Source: Serilophus lunatus (taxonomy: Eukaryota; Chordata; Aves; Passeriformes; Eurylaimidae). From it: a stretch of DNA of 64,000 nt. The stretch is from positions 1,497,457-1,561,456 of the forward strand of contig VXBA01003435.1 of assembly GCA_013399895.1 (NCBI GenBank). Direction: 5' to 3'. Positions 1 through 12,640 of the stretch are shown one piece after another; position 1 is the first letter of the stretch, and the number at the start of each line of letters is the position of its first letter. The notes beneath the pieces were generated by a model. The model worked only from the letters and a program-made list of their open reading frames with translations, did no database searches and was not told where the DNA came from. The position numbers and the translations under genes are program-made.

Positions 1-890
1 ATGATCTTTCCTATTAATGTAAGCCATAGGAACATTTTTGCTTCCTTATCACAAGGCTTAGGAGTTCTGTTTCACATAAAGTAGCTACCAAACTTAACCG
101 AGGCAGGAATATAGATATGCACAGTTTAGTATGTTGGGTTTGTTCATTTGTTTGGAGAACTGGGAGTGTGTGATGTTTCTTTTTAAATAAATTAAATGGC
201 AATATACAACTTCTACTGCAATAAACAGATAAAAAAAGGCATTTTTGAAAAAGAAGTAGTAGTACATAACTTGTATTTCAGTATTTTGTGCTCAGTGCGT
301 AACTTCTTTAAAACTGAAGAGATCACAACAAGCTGTGGAAACACTCATTCTACTCCCCTCATATATTATGTATAGCTTTTTTTCCCTGCCTCTCTTATGC
401 ATATGCACACAACCTCTCCCCCCTGCTTTTATACACAACCACACAAATGCATGTTTTTCACATCCCATAGGCAATTTGGCAGAACCACCGGATGCAGGGA
501 AGCAGGGATGCACCACCACCAGCAGGACCCTCTGCCTCAGCCACAGATCAAGGTCACAATCTCTCTTCAAGCACACACAAGTGTTTTCCTTCTTCCAGTA
601 TGTGAATACATCTAGGGTTATAACATGCAGCCTTATGAGACCAAATAAATACCAATCAATTCATTACAACCTTATGGAACCAATGAGATACTGATGAATT
701 TATTGAAGCCCAGAACGACTAAAAGACACTACAAAGGACATGGGTGGTTCAAATCTGTGTCTGCTTCCTCCGTGAACATGCATTCCACATAAAGGGAGGC
801 TCACTACAATGATCCCAGAATGATCAGTTAGAATTAAATGTCACGCCTGTCTGGAGGGACACCACACAACAGTGGGTTGGTCTCACAGCC

Positions 891-977
891 TAATTACTTG
901 AAGGCACCCATGTCTCTCTTGGCCGCCTCCATGTGCATTTTGGGGTACCTGTAGCCTCCCAACTCAGCCACCAGCAG
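891..977 (-). other. Candidate cryptic terminal exon inside CADPS2 intron 1
   Basis: On the minus strand, TTGGTTCTAG just upstream of 977 can act as a splice acceptor. The following frame is open for about 28 codons to a TAA at 891-893 and reads ...ELGGYRYPKMHMEAAKRDM... to a final AFK. The composition looks protein-like and locally less AT-rich than its surroundings, but I do not recognise the peptide. The pyrimidine tract is weak. It could be an alternative 3' exon, a fragment of a processed pseudogene, or chance. Confidence 0.2.
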
Positions 978-3900
978 ATACCTAGAACCAACACGGGAAA
1001 TTACACTTAGGATTCAGTGCTTCCAAGTGTTTATTTATTCCTAATCTCAGTTTCTATAAACGTGGCAATGTAATTGAGGAATAGGGCTATCTCAAACAGT
1101 CCAAGTTTATAAATTAAGGAGTACTCAATTAGGAAGGAACACCCAAACAAGCCCCTGGATAAAGCTTTACCCCTGATTAGCCCCTTTAAAGGACTGCTTA
1201 GGATAAAAAAACATTATCAATCAAACTAGATTTTTTTTTCTGAAGAAGATAAATCTTCAAACATTTCTTTTGTCAGATACAATTTCCATATTGCTGTTTT
1301 TTCAAGAACAGAAAAATCACAGTCCATTTGGTGGCCCATACACTTGACAGCCAAAAGTTGTTACACATACATATCCTAATAACCAACACAGAGAAGATGT
1401 TACCCTGAGGCCTTCTGCAAGCACTAAAGACCTCTCGCAGCTCCACAAGCAGCAGACTATTGCAAAGCCAACTATTAAAACAAAATACACTATATTAGTG
1501 CATTTCATAAGCAAGTTCTATTGCAGTCATACGTTAAAAAAATAGTTGAAGAGAACATTTGATATTAAAATGGAAATACTATTCCTATTTTACCTGTCAT
1601 TCTGCCCTTATTAATCCCTACCTCAGCACCAGAAAGTATAAGCATAGCCATCTCTTGCAAAACAGTTCATCTATCTGCAGGATTAGATTCAGTGGATGGC
1701 TTAGGGTGTCACAATATTTTCCAAGGGCACTTTATTTGGTCTCTGAAGATACTCTTGAAAATGATTTCTCAGTCATTAATTATTCATTCTATTTCTTATA
1801 ATCAGTTCTTTTAATTAGCATCCCAGGCAGCTTTGCTGAGGATCCCACACTCAGTAATTAGGGGCAGTTTGTTGTCCCTAATTAACTTCAGACATAGCAA
1901 GACTCTTATTACTTTGTTACTTCAGCTGTTTTTATGTTTGCATTGCATATTCTGTCCTGCTTTAACGGCTCAGAAAGGAGACTGCCCTGTTGTGCTATTT
2001 ATCTCATTTAGGTTCCATCTCTCTTTCTTGACTCTGTGTTAGCTGCTTTATATTAAATTTCTCTATCTCTGAAGTCACGTCTACACTGGCAAGCAGCGTG
2101 ACACCAGGAAAGTGCATCTGTAGAGTGACACAGAACCCTGCCAGCCTGTACAGTCTCCTTCCCCTGTGTGCTGCTCTGCATAATTAAGTGCACTTGCAAC
2201 AGACACAGCTTGTAATACAGCAAGAAGGTCATGTATGGAGGCTTTAACCAGTTTACTGATTTTATCATATCTCTGTGACCTCTTGAAGGCCATTCCAGAC
2301 TGAGCTCTGACTAACAGGAGTAGTTAGCAATTAATGTGTAACTGAACTATTGTAGTTTAAATATCCAGCACACATAAAACAGCTAGTAGTTTAGCAATAT
2401 TCTGAATAATTTCATTGCCATTTCAAAACAGTAATACTTCTCATTCTTAGATGATGCTCTTCATCTACAGACAGCAAGGTGTATTAAAGCAGCAGAAAGA
2501 CTCTTGTATCCAGTTGTTCCAATCAAATTTGAGGAAGAGCCAAGCAAAGTTCACTGATAATACTGTCCATCCTTGTGATTCAGAAAGTAAAGAAGTTTCA
2601 AAAATTCTCCACCCCTGCCCGTAGATGGTGGAGGCAAAAAGGGGACAAACAAATCTTCGTTTGGCTCTAACAGAAGTCCTGTAAAGTACATCCTACACAC
2701 AGGGTGTCTGAGAGAGACACACACAAAAATATTCACAGTCTGACACCAGTGGATAATTGATCTGCAGAACAAGCAGATTACCTTTATATTTCATAGTTAA
2801 GAATAACATTCTTATTTCCTTTTCAGCAACACATGAGCAAAATATATCCATATATGCATGGGCTGCTAGATCTTGTAATTCTAAGATTACCATTATAGGA
2901 TACTTTGGTTTTTATATTGTAGGTGATAAAACAGAAGGCTTACATTCACCAAACACAGCAAGTCACTTTATAACACTTACTACCACACAAAACAACCTGT
3001 AAACATTAAGTAAGGGTCCTTAAAAACTTAGGTAGCAGAGAAAGACAGCTTTAAAAGTTGGCCTTAATCTCAAGTGGTGCTTTTTAACTGAAAGAATTTA
3101 GGAGCCAAAGTATGCTGAAAATTCTTGCATCACAGAATATTTAAGGTAAAATGCTTCTAATGACATCATAACCACATATCAGCAAGCTCAGAAGCTACAC
3201 TGTGTGTAGTGTATGTGTGGCTATGAGAATGATACTGCATTTGGAGTTAAGTAACCACAAGCTAAACCTAAGTGTCCATTCAGGCAAATACTCTAATCCA
3301 GGGAGCTGAAGATTACTAGGAAAAAAGTTTCAACTGCAGTTTGTTAACTTCCAACTCCAAATAATACCACTATTCACTTGTAAATCCCCACCCAGAGTCT
3401 GAAAAATCCTCTGCCTTTTAATGACACTGCAGGAAGGGAGAGGGGAACTGACAGCTAGAATTATTTAATATCAGATATATACCAAACAACTTATTTATTT
3501 TTATTTCTTTTCTTTGCTTATGCCCCATCAGTAAAAAGATCAAAATTTTTTTTAAAAAGTTCAGTATTAATATTTTAGCACTAATGCATATTTGATGTAT
3601 TAAACAGTTGAAATGGCGAAACATACATAGAGCATTTTGAACAAGAAACAACCTTGCTACAAGGTTTCAAAATACATAATTTAGAAATAAATGAAGGAAT
3701 GTATGAGCAATAGGAACAAACTGGGGATTTTTCCCAATAAAAGCCAGCAAGAGAAACATTTGGCGCAGACTGCCTGAAGGTGGATTTTTTTAAAAAAAAG
3801 AAAATTCATGAATTTGCCATTAGAAAAACCTAAACATATGAAATAACTGCAACCTTCTACAGAAAAAAAACCCACTGTTTTCCCCAGTGCATTATATCCT

Positions 3901-6900
3901 ACTATGATTTTCACGGACTCCAACTTCTGTGCACCACATTTCTCACCAGCTCTTTGCTCTCGCTATTCTCTACTACTGACATGGACACTGAGACTATTCA
4001 CTTTTTTCCAGCTTTGTTCTTTCTTCCATGTCCTTGTCTATGGCCCAAACAAGTAATACTCAAAGTAGACCAAAGATTCTAAGGATTTTTTTTGTGTATC
4101 TATACTATCACTCAGAATATCCTTCCAGCACTTTCATTAAACAGAAGCTGCTAGCCTTTATTTCTAAAAACCCTACAGACAAGACAACTGAAGATAAACG
4201 AATAATGGTTGAGAGAAAAAACAGAGCTGGAGAAAAACTCTTTCACAAACAACTTCTCTTTTTTTAATTTTTCTTCACCAGGTCCTGTACACTATTGCTC
4301 TGTTCATTCTTCACAATGCTGTTAATTAGTACTTTTCCCCTTCCTGACAGGAAAACCACTCAAGAATACTCTTGAATTCATGCATACAAGTAATCACGCT
4401 TGAAAAGAAGCATATGCTTTATCTCCTCACTGCAAAATAAATAACAGCCAGAAATCAATTCCTTTGAGCAGGTACCATCAATTTCTAGAGAATTTTAAAT
4501 GCAAAATAAAAAGCCTTCAATGCTTATGGCTGAGAAAATAACCTTCACAATACAAACTTCAGATGAGGCAGCCTGGTACTGACATGCAAACACTCCATCT
4601 CTCCTGCTGCTCAGAGTTCCCCACACACAGCAACAAACTGAAAACTGCCTTTTCACAGCTGCTATTCTGAGACCTGGGGGAATCAGCTGCAACACACAAG
4701 GACTGAGCTGCTTTCAATCCAGTTCCAGCACTTCTAGGCAGAAAAGGGCTCTGGAGACAGACACCAGGCAAACAGAACAGGACTTCAGCAGACACTGTTC
4801 CTCTCCCTGCCTCCGTCCTGAATGACAAGAGCTAGAAGCCACGGAGAAGTGTGAGTGCCAAACCTGTGCATACCACTGCCATCAGCTGGCACCAAGAGGA
4901 ATACCTTGGAAAGAAATACTGGAGGCATGTTTGCAACTAACATGACCAACCCTATATGAAAAAGTACTTAAGGATTAAAGAATTTAAAAACCTCAGAAGC
5001 TGGCACCCAAGTCAGACGAGTAACATACTAACTGGGGCAGAGGCAAGACAAGCACTTTCCTTGAAGACGACACATCATCCCATCTTCCCCCACGGATACC
5101 TCTTGGGTTGATAAAGCAAGTTTTGTCCCTGAGCTATTCCAGTTCTAGCAAGGGAAGCAGCAGGAGACAAGGATATGTTAAGCTAGCAAAGCAGAGACAT
5201 GTATACACAAAAAAGAAACAAGGAAAACAGGAAAGTAGAACACAAATACAAAAGTACATCAAAAAAGCAAAACAATACATACCAAAAGCAACTTCAGGAT
5301 GATTTTCACCAATATGAAAAAGAAATGGCAAAATGACAAGAAGAGAGAAACAAACTCTAATAACCAGCATGCAAATGGAGAGGCAACTGGTCAGAAGTGT
5401 CCCCAACCATGAACGGGTGACAACATGTGTGTATGGGGGAGCAAGGAAGTGAAACTGAAAATTTGCTTTTACAGAAATACATCATTTAATGAATAGTTAA
5501 CTAGCAACCAACAAACATTTTCTGCTCTGGCAATATTGTACATTTAAAGACAGTATATGGTATTGGATATTTTGATATATTGCCCCTCTCCACATACAGG
5601 TAAACAGGAGTATGGTTCACAGGGGAAAAGAGTATTTTCACCAGCTTTGCTATTCCATGGCAGTAACAAGTATATTTCTCAAATGATGAAAGTATTAAAG
5701 AGAAAGTATTAAAGACAAGATGACCTGATTTGGTATTTCTGCTTCTCAGTCACCAATTACAGCAGTTCAGATACACAAAATGTAATGTGAGAATAACAAT
5801 GGGAAAGGGTAAGAAATGCAAGACAGCCCAGTCAGACAATTCCCCTGTATAATTCCTGCAGAGATGGAGACAGTCAACTGATTCTTCAAACTTGCCTTGT
5901 CAGCTCCCCTGTAGGAAAAAGACTAATAACTAGTCTTCCTCAGGCACTTCAAACAGGGTACAGAGTTAACACATTTGTCAAACTGCGGGGTGATACAAAA
6001 AAAGAAACAACCTGGGGTCACTCATTCAGAAAAAAAAAATTGCCTTATCAAATAATTTAATAAAATCAAATTTCAAAGGCAAGTATAGGTAAACTAGGCA
6101 GAGAAAACAAAGCAAGCAAGCAAAAGGAGAGACTGGTGATTTTATCATCACAGTAGACTAGGTTTGCAGACTGTCCATACACATTCACTTCATAACACAG
6201 CTGTTTATACATTCCTCATTTTCCAAGCACATTGCCTGTTGCTTTTGGCCAAGTCACACCTATCAATTCTGAGCTGGCAGGTCAGCAAAAGAATTGAAAA
6301 TTAAAACAATATTCTGAAAGATTGTCATTTCTGAAGCAGTGCTGGTAATGAGAAGGCTCTGCTTCTCTTGTCACTCTTTAGTACTTCGTCAGCCATGGTT
6401 GATTCAATTTCTGATGGTCAGCAACTTTCCTACTGCAGTCAAAACCAACTTCTTCCTCAAAGAGCCAGTTCTGATAGGGGTAAAAAGATCTACTTGTGTA
6501 TAATCTTGTCTTGACATGTATAGAGTTCTGTAAGCCACTATATTATGGGCTTTGACAGCATTTACCAAAATGCTCTATAGTCACTTGACTGCAAATGAAA
6601 TACACATAGCTTAGAGCATTATGACAAGGTGTTATGGGGGGAAATATGGCAAATAAACTTGATTTATAATTACTTTCTGAAACACCACTAAAAAAATTGA
6701 AATTTGTAAAGGAAACAATGAAGGCAGGAACAGAAGACATTTTAGCAGAATTTTGACCAGATAACCAAGTTTTATAGCTAATCTCCTCCTCTTAAATGTG
6801 TCTAGAGTTTCTAAAAACAATAGATTTGGAGGTACTTTTCTTGTTACCTTAGAACTGCAGAAAGCAACACCTTATGAAGCAGACTCAGTACCCAAGGGAC

Positions 6901-9248
6901 AATTTTGCTTTCTCAGAATACGCTTAGCCAATAAACAAGTAGAAACACACCACCAGCTCAAAAGCAAGGAAATGTGGGGCTCAACACAGGAGAAATTAAA
7001 ACATTGAGAATCAAACTGGGATCCAGAGAATGAAGTCTATTCCCCACAACTAGCACTTTCCTGATAGTGTTATTTGGTGGACACACATTACTGTAAACCT
7101 CTTCTTTAAAGATAAGCTCCAAGAAACATGAAAAAATGAACTCATGGAATTCAAATGAAAATAAATTATTTATTATTACTGCCCTTACTTTGAGGTCTAC
7201 TCATGATTGAGCAGCTGGACAAGAGAGGAAAAAATGGAAGGAAAACAGGTCATCAAGTATTCAGGAAGTAAACTGATTCAGTTATGAATTCTACACAGCC
7301 AGATCAATTACTTCTGCTACCTATCACCAATCAAAGCAAGACTTGAATTACCAGCTTTGATGTACTAAGCCTTTCACGCATTACAAAACCTTGTTTAGCC
7401 TAGGAGTGTTACTTCTGCCTCAGTCTTGGGTTTCTGTGTGGCCATTTAATTACTAGAGTGAATTTTAAAATATTGTGGAAGAAAAACACAAGAACACCTT
7501 TTTTGTTAGTTAATTGTAGCATTTCACTGCCCCTTCCTTCCCCAGGAACTTTAACGCTGATTTCTCTCCCAGTTATAGAACATCCGTTTAGCACACGCTG
7601 CCTGAACAAAACTGGGTAGGTACATACAAGTGTACAACTGATCAGTATAAACACCAGTTACCAGGGTCATCATCTGATCACTGACTCAGTCTACGTTCAT
7701 ATATACCACTTGCAATTGATGGAAGACAGTAACAAGGGTAATGCATTTCCATGAACAAATTCAATCTCCTGGATTGAGATTCACTTTGGCTGAGGTAGGA
7801 AAACACAATGAAGAGGAATGGGACTAGTTAACTATTTTTTTCTTCTGTTTTGCTGGGACTAGAAACAAAGAGGAGTGGAGAGGCAGAAAAGAAAAATGCT
7901 GAAATACATTCAAGAGGACTCATAAAAAAGTGGTAATTACAAAAAAAAGTGACAGTCTCTTTAAATCAGGGACAGACAAACCTTGCTTTATGAAAGAACA
8001 GTATGTAATGCATTGATGTATTAATATTTCTCTAAAAGTCAGAAAATATGTGACTGAATGTCCATAAATATCTATTGAAAATATGTTACTAAATACACAC
8101 TGGCTCTACTCTGTAGAGCTAACTCCATCTTTGTCAGGATTTGCTACCTGACCGTGAAAACTTATGCCATGCTTCAGTTCCACACCTACAGTATTTGCTA
8201 ATTCTTCTTTCTCTATCAAAAATCTACTAGCAACCAAAGTAAGGCAGGATGTAAGAGTAGGTCACCAACTAACTCTGAACAGTTAAAAAGGAGTATTTCT
8301 ACCACATATCCTACAGATGAAGGAAAAAAAAAAAAAGAAATGCAGCCATATTATAAAGGTATATGATTCAGCAAAATCTGGGCTAAATTACACTGAATTT
8401 ATCATTAAAAAGAAGTTAGCAGAATTGATGGACTCTGGTGAATTATGATAGTTCTTTTTTTTCTTGAAATTTGATTTTCTTTTTTAGTTCATCTTATCTA
8501 TACAATACAGTAGAGCTAATTTTACTTAGCGAGAAGAAAGAAGCAATAAGAAAGGACAACAGAGGAGTGAAACACTGCCTGCATTTAAAATTCTTTAATT
8601 AATATAACACAATCCTTTAAGTATGGTGGTTTCAACATTCCACATAGTGTATTTTAATCTGATACTAAAGAACATAAGAAGCCAGCCATACTGTAACCCA
8701 TTTCCTTACTGATTTTACAATGCAGTTGGGGTTATTTGATATATGAATTCTATCTCATTCCCTTACTGGATAATATGTTCTACATTAAAAAGGAAGCAAA
8801 AAATGCATTCTGCAGTATTTGCTCAGCAATATGCCAAATGAACTGGCAGAAAGTACAAATTACTTCTGCACTTAAGCAGGGTGGATACTATTCTTAGGTT
8901 ATCAGAAAGGCTGCTGGTGCAAGAGCATTGCAAAGAGTGTACAAGCTGAAACAAGCAGGGAGCTGGAACCACAGATAGCTACAGGTTCTGACTTGAAAGC
9001 ATACCTTGGATCACTTATGTACTGCTGATGGACAGGGCATGCAGTAGTTAACAGCTCCAGTTAAGTAATAGGGGTGAGGGACCTCAACCCAGCTGGCAAT
9101 GGACAGCCAGCCACATCATACAAGTCAGAAGTGAAGCAAAAGAATGAGAGAGCTAGGAACAACCCATACTTGTATTGTATCTTGGCAGAGAGAAAATTAA
9201 TTCAGGAAGTAAGACAGACTTCTACTCCATGGAAGATGAATCAGAAGA

Positions 9249-9640
9249 TCGCAGAATGGGTAAGGTTGGAAGGGACCACAGTGGTTCATCTGGTCCAACC
9301 TCCCTGCTCAAGCAGCGTCATCCCAGAGCCCATTGCACAGGATTGTGTCCAGACAGTTCTTGAATATCTCCAGTGAAGGAGTCTCCACAACCTCTCCAGG
9401 CAACCTGTTTGGGTGCTTGGCTATCTGCACAGTAAAGAAGAGTTTCCTCATATTCAGGTGAAACTTCTGTGCATCAGTTTCTGCCTATTGCCTCTTATTG
9501 CTCTGCACCACTGAGAAGACTCTGACTCCATCCTCTTGACTCCCTTCCTTTAGATATTTCTATACATTGAAAAGGTTGCCTCTCAGTCACCTCTCCTCTA
9601 GACCAGCTGTCACATCTCCAAAAGTGTCATCCTTCAGGGC
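9249..9640 (-). mobile_element. CR1 LINE 3' fragment
   Basis: Read on the plus strand it begins GCAGAATGGGTAAGGTTGG, followed by the CR1 landmarks GTCCAACC, CTGCTCAAGCAG and CACAACCTCTCCAGGCAACC. This is the reverse complement of a CR1 3' end, so the element lies on the minus strand. Only about 0.4 kb near the 3' end survives, as is normal for 5'-truncated CR1s. The right boundary is approximate. Confidence 0.9.
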
Positions 9641-10364
9641 CTGGTGTAAGACAGGAGGCGTACTCTCATTCCCAAGGCTGACACAGGGCCACCGTGCAGC
9701 ACATAGCACAGAAATTAGACAGAGAAGAGGGGTCCTTCACACAGCTCTCAGGAATCCTGAACTACCAAAACAGCTTTTCTGAACTCTCAAAGCTCAGGAC
9801 GCTATGTTCATATATGCTATCCTGTACTCAGTAATTCACTGGGTAATATATATAGCACATTGCCAAATAAGAGGAAAGACGGTTATGTGCATTTACATTA
9901 CTTCTAGATGAAAATGCAACTCCCAGAAAGAATTATTTTGTATGTTATATCTTACTTAAAAACTCTATTTTGTGACCAGCAAAAGACAAATCATCCTTGC
10001 TCTAGAGCTAAATTCCTAAACGTGACAAAAGTCTCTCCATACAATCATGAACCCAAAAGTCAGAGTTGACTTAAAACCAGTTATTAGCAATCGTAACATC
10101 TAATTTTAGGTATAAAGTCAATTCTGTCAGTCAGACTGCTCAATGCTCATACGTTAAATCCACAACAGTTTTATTTCTGTATTTGCTGCACATCAGTAAT
10201 TGCTTTGCATAGATTTTTATTAATAAAAATAATACAGGAGTTATTTTTAGAACAGTTTCTATGCTTAGTGACAGAGAACAGTGACAACTTCTAAATGCTT
10301 AATATAATCTGCAATTGATGGCCACAAGCTGTAATTTGGAAATTGATTAGGAAAATTTAATCAA

Positions 10365-10550
10365 GAGCGGGCACTGGAGCAGGTCACAGAGATGGGTTGC
10401 GGGATCTCATCTCTGGAGGCTTCCGAGACCCCTGCTTGGCCCTAGATTGGTATCAACACTGTGTCACATTCACTTGGCTTTGTCTAGGGGGAAGTCACAC
10501 TAGATGACCTCCAGACGTCTCTTCAAAATATCATTTCTATGATGACTCTG
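10365..10550 (+). mobile_element. Degraded CR1 LINE 3' fragment
   Basis: Contains the CR1 3' signature in plus orientation: CTAGATGACCTCCAGA, a diverged CTTCAAAATATC, then TTTCTATGATGACTCTG in place of the usual terminal repeat. Divergence is high, so this is an old copy. The left boundary is uncertain. Confidence 0.75.
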
Positions 10551-11730
10551 TTTTCTGGTGAGGAATCTTTGATGGGGTGAAAATTGTCATTTTGACAGAC
10601 TTTCTTTGGCTTTCTGCTTACAAAGCCTCTTTGTACAGGCTCCACAGTTTAAGTATCTAACAACTGGTAAAACAAAAACATTCTTCCAGAAATAATCTTA
10701 CTATTACCATAATGTTAAATTGTCAGAGAATTCACTAATCAGAATTACCTATAGCAGACATACTTTAAACACACCAAAACATTTAGTATTGGATTTTACA
10801 AACCTTTAGAGATACGGAGCATCAAGATCATAAAAAGCCAAGTGGAACAGAATTCTTTTTTTTGTCCTATCCCTATCCTTCTGGAAAGTGATGTGGAATG
10901 GGGTTTTCTGTTCGTTTCCTTTCTTTTGATTTGGATCTGTTTGTTTGTTAACAGAACTGAAAATAAAAAATACACAAACTTTTTAAACCAAACATTTCAA
11001 TAGCTGAGCTTCTAAGTGGTTATCTGGAAATGCAGCGCCTTGTTTCAAAACTTTAAGTATTCTACCTATTCAACAGCTCAAAAGTAAGTGAGAATACGCA
11101 CAAATACCTACCACGCACCTGTCAGTTCTCAAGAGCTTGTCTTTGATGTACAAGATGGAGAGAATAATTTCGGCTGACCTTCACTAGAAGGCCATCCAAA
11201 CACGTATGTTTGCTGTTTCTATGTACAGAGACAGCGTACTAAATAATTCAAGAAACAAAATAGTTTTCTCATTGACCTCTATATTAAGGCACAATTTGCT
11301 CGGGTTGGGTACAGATGGTCAGAACGCGACTCGCAGGAGGCACTTCTGGGATATTTAACTCCAATCATCAGGCAGCGCCGAGAAGCAGGAGCATTTCCTC
11401 CACGGCAGAACGGCGCCCCGCGCCCGCTCCCCACGTTCTTGTGACCTTCGCACGGCGACTTTAAACACAACTCTCAAAACTTAAACGACTTCACCCCGGT
11501 GACCGAAGGATTTCTAGGCAAAGGGTCTGTTTTGGAAAAGGCGCGCCGAAACCCAGCCCTGCAGCGGCCGCTCCCGCAGAGCCCGCGCCGTGTCCCGGCC
11601 ACTGCCCGCGGCCCCGCTCAACCTGTTGCGGGCCGGGGCGCGGGGGCTGCGCGACGCCGGCGGGCGGGCGCGGGACGGCCCGCGGGGAACAAGCGCAGGC
11701 GGCGGGGCAGGGGGAGCGAGGAGGCGGGGG

Positions 11731-11735
11731 CTCAC
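11731..11735 (-). other. CADPS2: CADPS2 exon 1 splice donor
   Basis: On the minus strand the exon ends CAGCAGAAG and is followed by GTGAG, a near-consensus donor. The junction falls after a complete Lys codon (phase 0). This fixes the right end of the coding exon against the longer open frame that continues to 11514. Confidence 0.93.
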
Positions 11736-12059
11736 CTTCTGCTGCCGGCGGGCCATGTCCGTGGGCTGCTTGGCATTGAAAGGGTGCGCGATGCACCTCG
11801 CGATGAACACGTAGAGCTGCAGCCGGAGCCGCTTCTCCCGCTCCTCTCGCTGCAGGCGCTCCTGCTCCTCCCGGCCCTCGCTCAGCACCGAGGGGCTGGG
11901 GCTGGCAGCCCGAGCCGCTCCGGCCTCCCTACTCCGCGAGTCCCGGGGCGGCGGCGGCAGCGAGCGCGGGGAGCCGCCGCCCGCCGCCACCAGCACGTCC
12001 CGCCGCTCCTCTTCCAGCAGCTCATCGGACTCCTCCTCGCTGGAGGAAGGGTCCAGCAT
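11736..12059 (-). CDS. CADPS2: CADPS2 first coding exon (N-terminal 108 codons)
   Basis: CAPS proteins promote priming and exocytosis of dense-core vesicles at the plasma membrane; the full protein is about 1,300 residues with C2, PH and MUN/Munc13-like regions, none of which lies in this exon. The ATG is at 12059. The peptide opens MLDPSSSEEESDELLEEE, an acidic serine-rich start typical of CAPS proteins, then a low-complexity Gly/Pro/Ser/Arg/Ala stretch (about residues 25-65), an Arg/Glu-rich helix-like segment, and ends with LQLYVFIARCIAHPFNAKQ followed by PTDMARRQQK. The RDVLVAAG stretch after the acidic start points to CADPS2 rather than CADPS (established family knowledge). The exon stops exactly at a phase-0 donor, so reading on past QQK is intron. 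An in-frame upstream ATG at 12092 would add 11 residues (MPGRRARPPSA), but the MLDPSSSEEES start matches the family. The remaining exons are left of the window. Confidence 0.95.
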
Positions 12060-12620
12060 CGCGCTCGGGGGGCGCGCCCGGCGGCCGGGCACGGAGCGAG
12101 GCGGGGAGCGGCGCGCACCTTTCCGGACACGTCGAGTTTACACACGGACTGTTTCCGACCGGCGGCGGCCGCCGAGCGGGAGCGGAGGGGCGGAGAGGAG
12201 AGGCGGGGTTTGGGAAGGGGGTCGAGCCTGGGTTGCCTGGGAATTGCTCCGAGCAGCTCTTGGCGGAGGCAAGGGCGGGACTGGGGCCGGGCTCAGATGT
12301 TTGCCTGCGCCGGCAGGGGCAGCCGCTCGTAGGGGGTCCGGGCGGGCTGTGCAGGGCTCCTGCGCACCGGCCGCAGCTCCGTCCCGCCCGGCTCGGCTCG
12401 GCTCGGCTGGGCTGTCCTGCTCCCAGCAACAAGAGCAGCTGCTGGCTGGGAGAGCATTCCTGGCAGCGGCTGGTCCGGTATTCCCTGCCCCGCATCCCGA
12501 GCAGTGAGGCCACCGTGGGACGCGCGCCCGCCCTCGCCATCCGGCTCAGACACACGGCGGGACCCCGTGCTGGAAGGGGAGAGCGGAGGCTGTGCTCGCC
12601 AGCGACCCCGAGCTCGCTGG
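12060..12620 (-). promoter_or_regulatory. CADPS2: CADPS2 5' UTR and CpG-island promoter region
   Basis: This is the very GC- and CpG-rich sequence immediately upstream of the CADPS2 start codon. GC-box-like motifs (GGGGCGGAG near 12187, AGGCGGGG near 12201) are visible, and no convincing TATA box, as expected for a dispersed CpG-island promoter. The transcription start cannot be placed from sequence alone. Start-codon context is GCGCG before ATG, with a purine at -3. Open frames on both strands here are GC-bias shadows. Confidence 0.75.
12390..12409. repeat. Short GGCTC tandem repeat in the promoter
   Basis: Four consecutive GGCTC units lie inside the CpG island about 330-350 bp upstream of the CADPS2 start codon. 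Such pentamer runs are often length-variable. Confidence 0.85.
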
Positions 12621-12640
12621 CATCCTCTGCCAAGTCGTGG

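Larger units (their letters stand above)
1..11735 (-). other. CADPS2: CADPS2 intron 1 (5' part, continues beyond the left edge)
   Basis: AT-rich sequence downstream of the exon 1 donor. No CADPS2 exon 2 is present: nothing here encodes the expected continuation after QQK. Between 1 and about 9240 I see no repeat with clear boundaries, only scattered short ORFs without splice logic and a possible mini-exon at 891-977. CR1 fragments occupy 9249-9640 and 10365-10550. The last roughly 350 bases belong to the CpG island. Confidence 0.85.
11390..12640. other. CpG island over CADPS2 exon 1
   Basis: A roughly 1.25-kb block of high GC with abundant CpG, starting near the CGGCAGAACGGCGCC stretch and ending near 12640. 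It contrasts sharply with the AT-rich DNA on both sides. It covers the beginning of intron 1, coding exon 1, the 5' UTR and the promoter. Boundaries are by eye. Confidence 0.9.

Noticed and set aside
335..694. 119-codon plus-strand ORF at the left edge
   Set aside because: Antisense to CADPS2 intron 1, composition-driven, with no motif or splice signals.
11514..11735. Continuation of the CADPS2 frame past QQK
   Set aside because: The peptide stops resembling CAPS exactly at a GTGAG donor, so this is intron.
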